Assembly: GCA_030761205.1 (NCBI GenBank)
Contig: JAULJL010000047.1
Span: 69,501 to 133,500, forward strand
DNA: 64,000 nucleotides
Reading direction: 5' to 3'
Origin: Fremontodendron californicum
Taxonomy: Eukaryota > Streptophyta > Magnoliopsida > Malvales > Malvaceae
The stretch's first letter is position 1; the number at the start of each line of letters is the position of its first letter. Below are positions 48,654 to 60,388 of this stretch, in pieces. The position numbers were made by a program, and so were the translations under genes. The notes below the pieces were generated by a model. That model was not told the DNA's origin. It searched no databases and worked only from the letters and a program-made list of their open reading frames with translations.

Positions 48654-51092
48654 TTACTTACCAACTTGATTGAATAAGTGAGGATATTGAGTCCGCATAT
48701 CTTCCTCCCTTTCCCATGTAGCTTCTTCGTATAAATGATTCCTCCAAAGAACTTTCACTAATGGAATAGTCTTAGTCCTTAGAACTTGGTCCCTTCTATC
48801 CAAAATCTCAACCGGCTGCTCTTCATAAGTTAAGTTTTCCTCAATTTCCATAGGCAAATCCTTCAATATATGTGAAGAATCGAAAATGTACTTTCGAAGC
48901 ATGGAAACATGGAACACATTATGAATTCGTGACAACTTTTCTGGTAAGGCCAATCTATAAGCAACTGGGCCAATCCGTTCAATGATCTCATACGGCCCTA
49001 TATATCGAGGGCCCAACTTTCCTCGTCTTCCAAACCGGATTACTCCTTTCCAAGGAGTCACTTTTAAAAACACCATATCACCAACTTCAAACTCTAAATC
49101 TTTTCTCCGATTATCTGCATAGCTCTTTTGTCGATCTTGAGCTATTTTTATCTTTTCCCGAATTACCTTAACTTTGTCTGCAGTCATCATAACAATTTCT
49201 GGACCTAGTAATTTCCTTTCATCTATATCATCCCAACACACCGGAGTTCTGCACTTCCTTCCATATAAAGCTTCAAACGGAGCCATGTCGATGCTGGACT
49301 GATAACTATTGTTATACGCAAACTCTGCTAGAGGCAAGTGTTCATCCCAATTTCCTTTGAATTCCATAATACAAGATCTGAGCATATCTTCCAAAATTTG
49401 AATTGTCCGTTCAGATTGTCCATCCGTCTGAGGATGAAAAGCAGTACTGAACTTGAGTTTAGTGCCCATAGCATTCTGCAAACTTGGCCAAAATCGAGAT
49501 GTGAATCGGGGGTCTCGATCAGATACAATCGATACTGGGGCACCATGTAACCTAACAATTTCATTCACATAAAGTTTAGCCAATCTTTCCATGGAAAAAG
49601 TCTTCTTGACTGGCAAAAAGTGAGCTGATTTTGTCAGACGATCAACAATCACCCAAATGCTGTCATAACCAGACTGTGTTCTTGGCAATCCCGAAACGAA
49701 ATCCATAGCAATATCTTCCCACTTCCATTGAGGAATAGGTAGGGGGTTCAATTTCCCAGAAGGTTTTTGATGCTCGGCTTTAATTTGTTGGCATACCAAG
49801 CATCTAGAAACAAACTCAGCTATGTCTCGTTTCATACCTTGCCACCAATAATGTTCTCTTAAGGTTCGATACATCTTCACGCTACCGGGATGTAACGCAT
49901 ATGGTGCATTATGAGCTTCCTCCAAAATCACCTTCCGGAGTTCTTCATCCTGAGGCACACAAAGCCTATTTCTCATTATCAGTACATCATCATCCTTTAA
50001 TTTATAGTCAATCCTCACACCATCCCTTACTTCTTGCTTTAACTTTACCAGCATAGGGTCATTATTTTGTGCTTCACGTATCCAATCAATATGAATCAGT
50101 TTAACCTTCAAGTGGGCTATCAGGAGATTATTCTCATCAATCATCAATTCTAAAGGTAAAGACCTCAACTCATTTTGTAAGGGTTTCTGAATTGCCCGGA
50201 TATGAGCAAGAGAACTAGAAGACTTTCTACTAAGAGCATCGGCCACTACATTGGCCTTTCCTGGGTGGTAGTCAATTACACAGTCATAATCTTTTATCAA
50301 TTCCAACCATCTCCTTTGCCTCAAATTTAATTCTTTCTGATCCATCAGATATTTCAGACTCTTATGATCAGTGTAGATTGTACATTTTTCTCCAAATAAA
50401 TAATGCCTCCAAATTTTCAGTGCAAACACCACTGCCGCTAACTCTAAATCATGAGTGGGATAGTTTTTCTCATGCTGTTTCAGTTGTCGAGAAGCATAAG
50501 CTATCACCTTCCCATGTTGCATCAAAACGCAACCCAAACCTCGCCTCGAGGCATCACTGTATACCACAAAGCTTCCATTCCCTGATGGTAGTGTAAGAAC
50601 TGGTGCTGTGGTCAATCTACGCTTGAGCTCTTGGAAAGCTTGCTCACATTCATCAGTCCACTCAAACTTAGCATGCTTCCTTGTTAATTTTGACAAAGGA
50701 GAGGCAATCATGGAAAATCCTTCCACGAATCTTCGATAGTACCCTGCCAATCCGAGAAAGCTCCTAACTTCTGTGACATTAGTGGGTCTTTCCCAAGCAA
50801 CTACAGCTTCTATCTTTTGTGGATCCACAAAAATCCCTTCCTTAGATACTACATGACCAAGGAATGCTACTTTGTCTAGCCAGAATTCACACTTGGAAAA
50901 TTTAGCATAAAATTGCTTTCCACACATGGTCTGCAATACTGTTTTCAAATGGCTTACATGATCATCCTTATTCCTGGAATAAACTAGGATGTCATCGATG
51001 AAAACAATAACAAACTTATCTAAGTAGGGCCGAAACACCCTATTCATCAAATCCATAAAGACTGCAGGTGCATTAGTTAGCCCAAAAGGCAT
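48654..51092 (-). CDS. pol: Pol, C-terminal part: RT remainder, RNase H, integrase, chromodomain-like tail
   Basis: 812 codons. MPFGLTNAPAVF is RT motif before the catalytic FIDDILVYS (about 31-39). RNase H follows with D180 (VVYSDAS), E217, D242 (YTDHKSL) and D285 (ADALSRK). The integrase zinc finger has H393/H401 and C431/C434, and the catalytic triad is D464 (MDFVSGLP), D525 (SDRDPRF) and E561 (HPQTDGQSERT), with 35 residues between the last two. A GPY motif sits near 699 and the tail LWRNHLYEEATWEREEDM (780-798) resembles a group II chromodomain end. The apparent ATG is internal: the frame is open further upstream, and this is the continuation of the preceding ORF across a break. All catalytic residues appear present. 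Confidence 0.92.
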   Translation of the reverse strand: MPFGLTNAPAVFMDLMNRVFRPYLDKFVIVFIDDILVYSRNKDDHVSHLKTVLQTMCGKQFYAKFSKCEFWLDKVAFLGHVVSKEGIFVDPQKIEAVVAWERPTNVTEVRSFLGLAGYYRRFVEGFSMIASPLSKLTRKHAKFEWTDECEQAFQELKRRLTTAPVLTLPSGNGSFVVYSDASRRGLGCVLMQHGKVIAYASRQLKQHEKNYPTHDLELAAVVFALKIWRHYLFGEKCTIYTDHKSLKYLMDQKELNLRQRRWLELIKDYDCVIDYHPGKANVVADALSRKSSSSLAHIRAIQKPLQNELRSLPLELMIDENNLLIAHLKVKLIHIDWIREAQNNDPMLVKLKQEVRDGVRIDYKLKDDDVLIMRNRLCVPQDEELRKVILEEAHNAPYALHPGSVKMYRTLREHYWWQGMKRDIAEFVSRCLVCQQIKAEHQKPSGKLNPLPIPQWKWEDIAMDFVSGLPRTQSGYDSIWVIVDRLTKSAHFLPVKKTFSMERLAKLYVNEIVRLHGAPVSIVSDRDPRFTSRFWPSLQNAMGTKLKFSTAFHPQTDGQSERTIQILEDMLRSCIMEFKGNWDEHLPLAEFAYNNSYQSSIDMAPFEALYGRKCRTPVCWDDIDERKLLGPEIVMMTADKVKVIREKIKIAQDRQKSYADNRRKDLEFEVGDMVFLKVTPWKGVIRFGRRGKLGPRYIGPYEIIERIGPVAYRLALPEKLSRIHNVFHVSMLRKYIFDSSHILKDLPMEIEENLTYEEQPVEILDRRDQVLRTKTIPLVKVLWRNHLYEEATWEREEDMRTQYPHLFNQVGK

Positions 51093-51126
51093 AACTAAGA
51101 ATTCATAATGACCATATCGAGTTCTA
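51093..51126 (-). other. Frame break inside reverse transcriptase
   Basis: On the minus strand the first ORF ends KIKESDI then TAG. The next frame reads RTRYGHYEFLVMPFG and is open from just after that stop. The two frames fit a small deletion of about 14 bp (roughly five residues) of RT between DI and the RTRY motif. The size is inferred from the expected spacing in related elements. This single lesion makes the copy non-autonomous for pol. Confidence 0.75.
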
Positions 51127-53358
51127 AATATCAGATTCTTTAATCTTCAATTGATGATAACCCGATCTTAGGTCTATTTTGGAGAACACACTTGCACCTT
51201 GCAACTGATCAAACAAGTCATCAATCCTTGGCAAAGGATACTTATTCTTAATGGTGACCTTGTTCAGTTGCCGGTAGTCGATACACAATCGTAAAGATCC
51301 ATCCTTTTTCTTTACAAATAAAACCGGTGCTCCCCAAGGTGAAGTACTAGGCCGAATGAAACCTCTGTCAACTAGGTCTTGCAACTGCACTTTCAATTCC
51401 TTTAGCTCCGAAGGTGCCATTCTATAGGGTGCCTGAGAAATAGGAGCACTGCCAGGGATTAAGTCAATAGTAAACTCCAATTCCCTGTCAGGAGGTAAAC
51501 CGACCAATTCTTCAGGAAAGATCTCAGGAAACTCTTTGACCACAGGTATAGTTTCCAACTTTGCCTCATGTATGTCCGTGTTAATCACATAAGCAAGGTA
51601 AGCAGAATACCCTTTTTGCAAGTATCTATTGGCTGCCATCTTGGAGATAAGGCAAGAAGGTAAAACTTTCCTTTCTCCTTGAAAAGTAAACTCCAAATCT
51701 CCTGACTTCTTAAAAGTCACAGTTTTGGAAAAACAATCTATCACTGCATTGTGTTTAGACAACCAATCCATTCCCAAAATCACATCAAAATCATACATTC
51801 CTAATGGAAACAAATTAACTGGTAATTCATGCTCCTGAACCATAACGGTACAATCCGGATAAACCACATCAATTTTCAAAGTTTCTCCCATTGGGGTACT
51901 AACGACCATAGGGATGTCTAACCTCCTAGACTCTCTACCCAAATGCATGACATATGAATTAGCAACAAAAGAATGAGTTGCACCCGGATCTATTAAGATC
52001 CTAGCATTTGCCTTAGAAATTGGGAGAGTACCTGTAACCACTTCAGGAGTAGCCTGAGCCTGTTGTTGGGCCATAGCATAAATTCTGGCTGCAGTTCGAG
52101 GTCTACCAGGCTGTCCACTCTGTCGAGGGCCATTAGATGAACCAACTTGAGATTGTACCCCAATTCTATCTCTAACTGCTGTCGGCTGATGTGCAGCAGT
52201 AGGTTGGGTCCTTTCTCTTTGACCCACTGACAACTGACTAGTAACTCCCTTGTTCTCCAGCTTGGGACAATCCCGTTTCATGTGTCCCGGTTCTTTGCAG
52301 TAAAAACACACACCCTGTAGTCTCCAACATTCACCAGGGTGATTCCTCCCACAATGGGGACACTGAGGATAAGTCAATGTACGAGGTCCTCCTAGCCTCC
52401 TAGGTGGCAATCTAGTCTGCTGTTGAGGTCCAATGATAAGTCTTCTAGAAGAACCACTAATAGGCTTTCTGTCTAATCCCTCCTGAAATCTCAAGGGTTT
52501 GGAACCACTGACACTGCTTTCTACATAACTTTTCTTAGGCCTCACGTCCTCACTGGAGAACTGCCCTTTTCTTTTTCTGAACATCTCTTCTCTATCTTTC
52601 ATTTCTTTCAGATTCTGTTCAGCTTTGATTGCCATGTTGACCCATTTATTAAAGTCATCTGTATCCAGGGTCGTCAACCTATCTCGAATACTAACATGTA
52701 GCCCATCTTGGAATTTCTTGCATCTATCAGCATCGTTGGCTACTATCGATGGAGCAAATTCTGATAGTTCACTGAATTTTTGCTCGTACTCTGCTACTGA
52801 CATACCACCCTGTTTTAAATTCATAAACTCAGTCCATTTCTTTTCCCGCAAGGCCCGAGAATAGTATTTTTCTTCAAACTCTCTTCGAAAATCTGCCCAG
52901 GTTATGGAAGGACGTCCATCATACCTTTGCACTGTAGTTTTCCACCATGTGTGTGCATGATCCTCCAAAAATTGCACCGCACATGGTAACCTCATAGGCT
53001 CGGGAATTTGAAGAGTAATGGAAGTAGTCTCAAATTTTTGTAGCCATGACCAGGCTAAATCTGATTCCAAAGACCCCGTGAAAATCTTGCAACCCATATT
53101 CTTCAAATCCTTACAGTAATCAACTATCCCCTTTTTAGCAGGGGCAGTCAAAGCGGGAATTACTCTTGCCAAGGCCGCAACTGCCTCAGCTAAATCAAGA
53201 TCAGCTGCTGGAGGTGCTGCTGAGGGTGCAACAACAGAAGATGAACCAGCAGCTGAAGCTTGTTCTCCAATTTGCTCATCAATATTCACATTTCTATTCC
53301 TATCCCTATTTTGGGGTAGGGGATTGATTCTAGGCCTTCCTCTTCGACGTGGTGGCAT
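51124..53358 (-). CDS. gag-pol: Gag-protease-RT N-terminal part of the chromovirus polyprotein
   Basis: I take the start at MPPRRRGRPR (53358), seven codons after the first ATG, because this basic N-terminus is common in the clade. Numbering below counts from the upstream Met (53379). The gag core lies at about 105-260 (WADFRREFEEKYY, MSVAEYEQKFSEL). CFYCKEPGHMKRDC (358-371) is a classical C-x2-C-x4-H-x4-C knuckle, preceded by a second Cys/His cluster (CPHCGRNHPGEC). Protease is at about 455-545 with LIDPGATHSF; the usual D-S/T-G reads D-P-G here, a variant I have seen in plant elements but less common. RT runs from about 645 to the end, with VFSKIDLRSGYHQ carrying the first catalytic Asp (D736). 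The frame stops at TAG just before the conserved segment preceding MPFGLTNAP. Confidence 0.92.
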   Translation of the reverse strand: MPPRRRGRPRINPLPQNRDRNRNVNIDEQIGEQASAAGSSSVVAPSAAPPAADLDLAEAVAALARVIPALTAPAKKGIVDYCKDLKNMGCKIFTGSLESDLAWSWLQKFETTSITLQIPEPMRLPCAVQFLEDHAHTWWKTTVQRYDGRPSITWADFRREFEEKYYSRALREKKWTEFMNLKQGGMSVAEYEQKFSELSEFAPSIVANDADRCKKFQDGLHVSIRDRLTTLDTDDFNKWVNMAIKAEQNLKEMKDREEMFRKRKGQFSSEDVRPKKSYVESSVSGSKPLRFQEGLDRKPISGSSRRLIIGPQQQTRLPPRRLGGPRTLTYPQCPHCGRNHPGECWRLQGVCFYCKEPGHMKRDCPKLENKGVTSQLSVGQRERTQPTAAHQPTAVRDRIGVQSQVGSSNGPRQSGQPGRPRTAARIYAMAQQQAQATPEVVTGTLPISKANARILIDPGATHSFVANSYVMHLGRESRRLDIPMVVSTPMGETLKIDVVYPDCTVMVQEHELPVNLFPLGMYDFDVILGMDWLSKHNAVIDCFSKTVTFKKSGDLEFTFQGERKVLPSCLISKMAANRYLQKGYSAYLAYVINTDIHEAKLETIPVVKEFPEIFPEELVGLPPDRELEFTIDLIPGSAPISQAPYRMAPSELKELKVQLQDLVDRGFIRPSTSPWGAPVLFVKKKDGSLRLCIDYRQLNKVTIKNKYPLPRIDDLFDQLQGASVFSKIDLRSGYHQLKIKESDI

Positions 53359-53438
53359 CGTGTCTGATTTCCTGCACAAGTGACCATATTTTAATACTTC
53401 AACAAACAGTTTTTAAGTCTACAGGACCTATAACCTTG

Positions 53439-53450
53439 CTCTAATACCAA
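53439..53450 (-). other. Primer binding site, initiator-methionine tRNA type
   Basis: The minus strand reads TGGTATTAGAGC three bases after the 5' LTR end. It differs by one base from the common plant form TGGTATCAGAGC. Confidence 0.85.
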
Positions 53451-53453
53451 ATT

Positions 53454-55428
53454 GTAACACCCTGTCCGGATAATCTACCTAAAATCCGGCAGAGTTTCCT
53501 TTCTCAACTATAACCCTCCTGCAAATAACACTCAATTCATATCCTCAACCAGCAATATTTCTCAATACTATTACCACATATATCCATGCATATTCAAAAA
53601 TTATTCATGATCAATTTATGCTCAAATCAAAACATATTGATCTATTGTCTCATATCTTCAAATATATACAATATATCCAGAAATAAACCTATCTCAGCAA
53701 GGTTTACTAGATAAAAAAAAAAAAATCAAAAGACCAAATCTTCTAGAAATTTAGATATGATGCCCACCACGTCAATATACTCTTGAAGCAGAGAGTAGAG
53801 GAAGGCAGCAATCCCGACACCTAACTGTGTCCTGAAAATGAGAAATAAAAGAGGTGAGATATATGAATATCTCAATGAGTAGACAACATTTAAAGCGTGT
53901 GAAAACTATAATGGTAATCTGTAAAGCATAATTGACATTTTCAAAATAAATAATATTAAAACCGATTAATTCAAAGACGTAACAAAGATTTCAAATGTAT
54001 AACAATATTATAATATTAAATCAATATATAAAATATGTAAAGTAAATCAAGTTACGTATAGCTGGGCTCCAACTTACTGTCATGCATAAGAATACATCCA
54101 TGAAATAACCAGGCAATATCCATGTAGGCATACTAGTAGCCGACCCCAAAGGCCAATACCACCATAGGACGCCCCAAAGGCATATGTGTCACTATGATGT
54201 GCCCCCAAAAGGCAAATATAACGGGATAGGGACTCTGGAGGTGGCTCCCACCACAAAGGCGTAGCACGCAGCTCCCATACCCCAGTCCAATATCACGGAA
54301 TTGGGACTCTGGAGGTGGCTCCCGCCACAAAGGCGTAGCACGCAGCTCCCGTATTCCGGTCAAGGAAATAATCTCATACATTAAGTCAGGTGGAGCCAAA
54401 ACCATGTAAGTCAAATTCTATGTATAATCATATTTCATAAATCAACCAACTTACTCGATATAATATTTCTTGAAATAAATGTACTTTAATAACAAATCAA
54501 TTCATATGATTATATATCATATATACATTTAATACGTAAAATAAATATCATGCTAAAAATATATATTTATATATAATTATAATTAAAGAGATTTCAAATA
54601 ACTATAATTATCGTCTACTCACAATCCTTGAGATGATCTCACTGTACACCTCGACCTGAAACTTCGTGATCCACAGGTGACGTCGGATCTACGTGGCCTA
54701 GAGATTAACAATAATTAGTATCTATACATGCTCAAAGCATTACACAATTTTGAATGCAACTTAAGTCCCATTAATCTACCCCATATACTAATTTCTCATA
54801 CTCAAAACAACATATCCTTAATTTTTAATATCATTTCCATAATCATTTTCTCCATAATTCAACTCCATAATCATGTCCTTATCAAATTCCTTTCTAGTAC
54901 TCCATGCCTTAGAGATGAGATTTTCATAATCCATAACCATCAATAGTACTATATTTCTCTTAAGCAATAAATTCCTTAATATCAAGTTAGATTAGAAAAT
55001 CATAACTTGAGTTTGGTAAGGAATTTGGAAGTGATTCCAATTGGTTTATTTCAACCAATATGTCTAATTTATGAATAAAATAACTAACTTATACAACTAG
55101 AACAAAATGTTGATCAAATTTGATAAAACCCGAAACTATGTTGAAACAGGGATCAACACAGAACAGCCAACTTCACCGAATTTTATCTTTTTAACCGCTT
55201 ATCGGTTTTGGGTGATTCAAATACCAAAATTCTCATATTGAAGTCTAGTTTCTAGGAAAAATATCAAAAAAATACAAACCCTAATGTGCCGAACCCAGAA
55301 AATCCGAACAGCAAGCATGCTCAGTTTCCCCTGTTTTGCTTTTTCTTCCCATTTTCTTGTTCATGCTTTCAAATCCTTTTAATTCTTACCAAAAATGAGT
55401 AAAATTCATACTTAATAGATGGATTTCA
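53454..55428 (-). repeat. 5' LTR, truncated in outer U3
   Basis: It is collinear with 46213-48184 of the 3' LTR and stops at ATGGATTTCA, after which satellite begins. The outer ~434 bp (counterpart of 48185-48618) is missing. Differences from the 3' LTR are few, for example GAGTAATTCAACG versus GATTAATTCAAAG and an A8 versus A13 run. Confidence 0.93.
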
Positions 55429-55610
55429 TATATTACATATATATATTACATGTATTATGTAATTGTAATATATCTATGTAATTGTAATATATTACAATTA
55501 CATAGATATATTACAATGTGTTACACAAATATACATTACAATTACAATATATAATTACATAGATATATTACAATTACATATTAGATATATCTATGTAATT
55601 GTAATACATA
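55429..55610. repeat. 19-bp satellite stretch
   Basis: Monomers include a perfect palindrome ATTGTAATATATTACAAT at 55481-55498. Confidence 0.9.
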
Positions 55611-55880
55611 TTAATTATTTAGTCCTGTTAATTAGATTTGTGGCAAATTGTCTTTTGATTTATTCATAATCAATATAGAAAATTTGATGATAAATTAAGT
55701 GGGCAAAACCATTAGAATTGTTGCAGCATCAATCTGGGCAAGATGGGAATGGGAACGATTTATTAATCCACACGAAAGCTACAACATTGTCCGATGATTC
55801 TCCTTCTCCACGCGAAAGAAGCCCCTATTGGATGATAAATTAAGCTTGTGAAGGTTCGAACAAGGGCTCTTGAGATGCGG
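55611..55880. other. Small non-satellite island, unidentified
   Basis: About 270 bp of mixed-composition sequence between satellite blocks, with no open frame of note. It contains GGTTCGAA (55853-55860), which resembles a tRNA T-loop, but no clover-leaf can be built around it. Two GATGATAAATTAAG motifs recur (near 55690 and 55832). Origin unknown. Confidence 0.5.
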
Positions 55881-58800
55881 TAATAATATACATGTAATTG
55901 TAATTGTAATATATTACAATAGATATTTATTCTAATGTTTTCTGTAATTGTAATATATCTATGTAATTATAACATATTTATGTAATTGTAATATATCTAT
56001 GTTATTATAATATATCTATGTAATAGTAATATATTTAAGTAATTGTAATTGTAATATATCTATATAAATGTAATATATCTATGTTACTGAAAACTTTAGA
56101 TATATAATTGTAATATATGTATATATTACAATTACACAAATATAAATCTAAATAAATACGTAGATAATATTACTATATATATTACAATTACATAGATACA
56201 TTATAATTACGTAGATACATTATAATTATATATCTAAAGTTTTCAGTAACATAGGTACATTATAATTACATAGATACATTACAATTACACATTAGATATA
56301 TTAAAATACATGTAATATATAATGTTTTCGAATTTCATTGATATATTAGAATTACATAGATACATTGGATATATATATATATTACAATTACATAGATATA
56401 CTACTGTTACATAGATATATTACAATTACATAGATACATTACAATTACATAGATATATTACAATTACTTAGATATATTACATAGATATATTATAATTACA
56501 TAAATATATATTACGATTACATAGATTTATTACAATTACATAGATATATTACAATTACATAGATATTACAATTAGATAGATATATTACAGTTGTATAGAT
56601 ATATTACAATTACTGAAAATATTAGATATTACATTTATACATTCAAATTACTGAAAACATTAGATATTACATGTATACATTAGAATTACAGAAAATATTA
56701 GATAATTGATAATGTATACATCTATGTAATTGTAATATATCTATGTAATTGTAATATATTTATGTAATTGTAATATATATAGTAATATTATCTATGTATT
56801 TATTTAGATATATATTTGTGTAATTGTAATATATACATATATTTATGTAATATATGTAATATATCTATGTAATTGTAAATATATTTATGTAATTGTAATA
56901 TATCTATGTAATTCTAATATATCTATGTAATTGTAATATCTATGTAATTGTAATATATTTATGTAATGTATCTATGTAATATATCTATGTAATTGTAATA
57001 TATCTATGTAATTGTAATATATCTATGTAATTGTATTATATTTATGTAATTATAATATATCTATGTTATTGTAATATATCTATGTAATTGTATTATATAT
57101 CTATGTAATATATATCTATGTGATATATTACAATTACATAGATATATTAAATTACATATCTATTGTAACATTACATAGATATAGAGATATTACATAGATA
57201 TATTACAATTACATAGATGTATTACAATTGCATAGATATATTACAATTACATGTATTTTAATATATCTAATGTGTAATTGTAATGTATCTATGTAATTGT
57301 AATATATCTATGTAATTACAAAAATATGTAATTGTAATAAATCTATGTAATTGTAATATATATCTATGTAATTGTAATATATATCTATGTAATAGTAATA
57401 AATCTATGTAATTGTAATAATATATGTAATTGTACTGTATTTATGTAATATATCTATGTAATATTACATAGATATATTACTTAAATATATTACAATTACA
57501 TAGATTAATTACAATTACATAGATATATATATATATATATATTACAATTACAATTACTTAAATATATTACAATTACATAGATAATATATTGCATAGATAT
57601 ATTACATAGATAATATATTTGTGTAATTGTAATGTATCTATGTAATTATAACATATCTATGTAATTCTATGTAATTGTAATATATATCTATGTAATTGTA
57701 ATATATCGATGTAATTGTAATATATCTATTACATTCACATATTATTACAATTATATATATATGTAATTTTAATATATATCTATGCAATTGTAATATATCT
57801 ATGTAATTGTAATACATCTATGTAAACATTAGAATTACATAGATTCATTGATATATTAGAATTACATAGATACACTGGATATATATATATATAAATATAT
57901 ATTACAATTACATAGATATACTACAGTTACATAGATATAATACAATTACATAGATATATTACATAGATACATTACAATTACATAGATATATTACAATTAC
58001 ATAGATATATTACAATTACATAGATACATTATAATTACTTAGATATATTAAAATTACATAGATATATTACAATTACATAGATATATTACAATTATATAGA
58101 TAATATATTACATAGATATATTACAATTAATAATGTATCTAAGTAATATTACATAGATATATTACATAAATATATTACAATTACATAGATATATTACAAC
58201 TACAAAGATATATTATAGTTACATAGATATACTACAATTACATAGATATATTACAATTACATAGAATTGCATAGATATATTAAAATTACATAGATATATT
58301 ACAATTACATAGACATATTACAATTACATAGATGTATTACAATTACATAGATATAATTACATAATATTACAATTATATAGATATATTACAATTACATAGA
58401 TATAATACGATTACAATTACATAGATATATTACAATTGCATTGATATATATTACAATTACATATATATCTATATAATTGTAATAATATATGAATGTAATA
58501 GATATATTACAGTTACATAGATATTACAATTACATAGATGTACTATAGTTAGTTAAATTTATTACAATTACACAAATATATTACAATTACATAAATATAT
58601 TACAATAACATAGATATATTATAATTACATAAATATATTACAATTACATAGATATATTACAATTACATATATTATTACAATTACATAGATATATTACATT
58701 AACACAATTACATAGATATATTACAATTACATAGATATATTATTACAATTACATAAATATATTACATAGATATATTACAATTACATAGATATATTTATGT

Positions 58801-59149
58801 AGTACAATTATATTACATAGATATCTATGTAATATATCTATGTAATTGTAATGTATCTATGTAATTGTAATATGTCTATGTAATTGTAATTGTAATATAT
58901 ATCTATGCAATTGTAATTATAATATATCTAATATCTATGTAATATATCTATGTAATTGTAAAGTATCTATGTAATATATCTATGTAATTGTATATTACAA
59001 TTACATATCTATGTAATTGTAAATATATCTATGTAATTGCAATATATCTATGTAATTGTAATATATTTAAGTAATTATAATATATTTGTGTAATACATTG
59101 TAATATATCTATGTAATTGTAATATATCTATGTAACTGTAGTATATCTA
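55881..59149. repeat. 19-bp satellite block, 3.3 kb
   Basis: Both orientations, with ACTGAAAACATTAG variants at about 56610-56710. Ends at the CACTA terminus. Confidence 0.94.
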
Positions 59150-59187
59150 CACTACAAACAAATTGCCACATACTGACGGTCCAAAAA

Positions 59188-59805
59188 GCGTTGGTAAAAC
59201 TCCAAAATTCGTCCCTAAAAGTCCTAAAACCCTATACCGACGGTCAAAATGACTATTCCGACAAAAAATTAAGCCACGGTAAAACCCTCGTCGATATAGA
59301 CCTATACCGACGGAAAAGGTGACCGTCGAAATAGGATGTATAATCTATACCGACGGTTTTAGACGTCACTAATGTTACTACCGTCGGTATAGCCTATGTT
59401 GGAGTAGCCCCTTTTGCTTTTACCTATACCGACGGATTTTGTATCCATCGGTATAGATACCGCATCTGTACCGACGGCTTTTGTATCCGTAGGTATAGAT
59501 ACCGTATCTATACCGACGGCTTTTGTATCCGTCGATATAGATACCGCATCTATACCGACGGCTTTTGTATCAGTAGGTATAGATACTGTATCTATACCGA
59601 CGACTTTTGTATCCGTCGGTATAGATACCATAGATATACATATACCGACGGTTTTTTTTTTTTTTTTTGCGTCCGTCGTTATAGATTAAAATGTAAAATA
59701 TGCAATTAACCTATAGCGACAGTTTGTCGTAAATTTACTGACGGTTTACTCCGTCAGTATACTATACATTTTTTGTTGTTATATGAACTGTCAGTATAGA
59801 GGTCA
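59188..59805. repeat. CACTA subterminal motif cluster with a 42-bp tandem array
   Basis: ACCGACGG and its inverse recur throughout. Between about 59424 and 59690 they form a 42-43-bp tandem array: TATACCGACGGCTTTTGTATC, then CGTCGGTATAGATACCG, with unit starts near 59424, 59467 and 59509. The period keeps frames open on both strands (59359-59631 and 59414-59689); these repeat peptides are artefacts. A T-run follows at about 59651-59668. Confidence 0.85.
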
Positions 59806-60108
59806 GAGCATCGGTAAAAATAAAATTTTATCATATTTTTCAATTACTAATATTGATATATTTATAATTTAATCCAAGATATTTCATATAAAAAAAACCA
59901 TTATAAGAAAGTACAAAATATTTCATAATATTACAAATAAAATTACAAATAAATTGTCTTAATTATATAACTTTTACAAGCTAAATAGAAGTCGCAAGCT
60001 AAAGTCATAATACAGTCTTAAAATTGAAAATTAGCAATCCAAACACAAAGTAAATTAGCAATCCAAATACATAAAGTGAAATAAGCAATCCAAATCTCAT
60101 GAATATTC

Positions 60109-60293
60109 CTATGGAGCAGCATCTGCATAAAATTGACAAATATTATACAATTAAAAGCAATTAAGTAGTGAAGTCAATATAGAAGAATAAAATAATCAAG
60201 TAGTTTACCATCTTCATTTTCATTAACTTGATTACTAGAAGTTGAAGACCTTATTATTGGTGACAAATTTGGAGCACTACCAGCATCAGGTAC
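60109..60293 (-). pseudogene. Possible last two exons of a CACTA-borne gene
   Basis: On the minus strand a TTTTTAG acceptor precedes an 85-bp open segment (60293-60209) encoding VPDAGSAPNLSPIIRSST and then NQVNENED. It ends at a GTAAAC donor. After an 86-bp gap an ATGCAG acceptor precedes 14 bp (60122-60109) that completes the codon in phase and stops at TAG. The matching splice phase is suggestive. Location about 1 kb inside the CACTA end suits the 3' end of its transposase gene, but the peptide has no diagnostic motif. Confidence 0.35.
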
Positions 60294-60388
60294 CTAAAAA
60301 GTATATGTTCTGTCAATATATATTTATTGAATTAAGCTTATACACATTACATCTACTCAAAAGGTAAAAATATTATGTGAAATATGAT

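Larger units (their letters stand above)
46213..55428 (-). mobile_element. Ty3/gypsy chromovirus (Tekay/Del-like), nearly complete, 5' LTR truncated
   Basis: On the minus strand the order is: 5' LTR (55428-53454, truncated), primer site, gag-PR-RT (53358-51124), RT-RH-IN with chromodomain-like tail (51092-48654), purine tract, 3' LTR (48618-46213). LTR sequence is nearly identical between copies: about ten substitutions and a few homopolymer indels over ~1975 bp by eye, so insertion was recent. Long LTRs plus the C-terminal ATWE-type motif point to the Tekay/Del clade. Two defects are visible: a frame break in RT and loss of the outer ~434 bp of the 5' LTR. Confidence 0.93.

Noticed and set aside
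55840..55880. Possible tRNA gene (GGTTCGAA T-loop-like motif)
   Set aside because: No acceptor, D or anticodon stems can be drawn around it.
59359..59689. Open frames coding repeated VSIPTDTKAVGID-type peptides on both strands
   Set aside because: Products of the 42-bp CACTA subterminal array, not a protein-coding gene.
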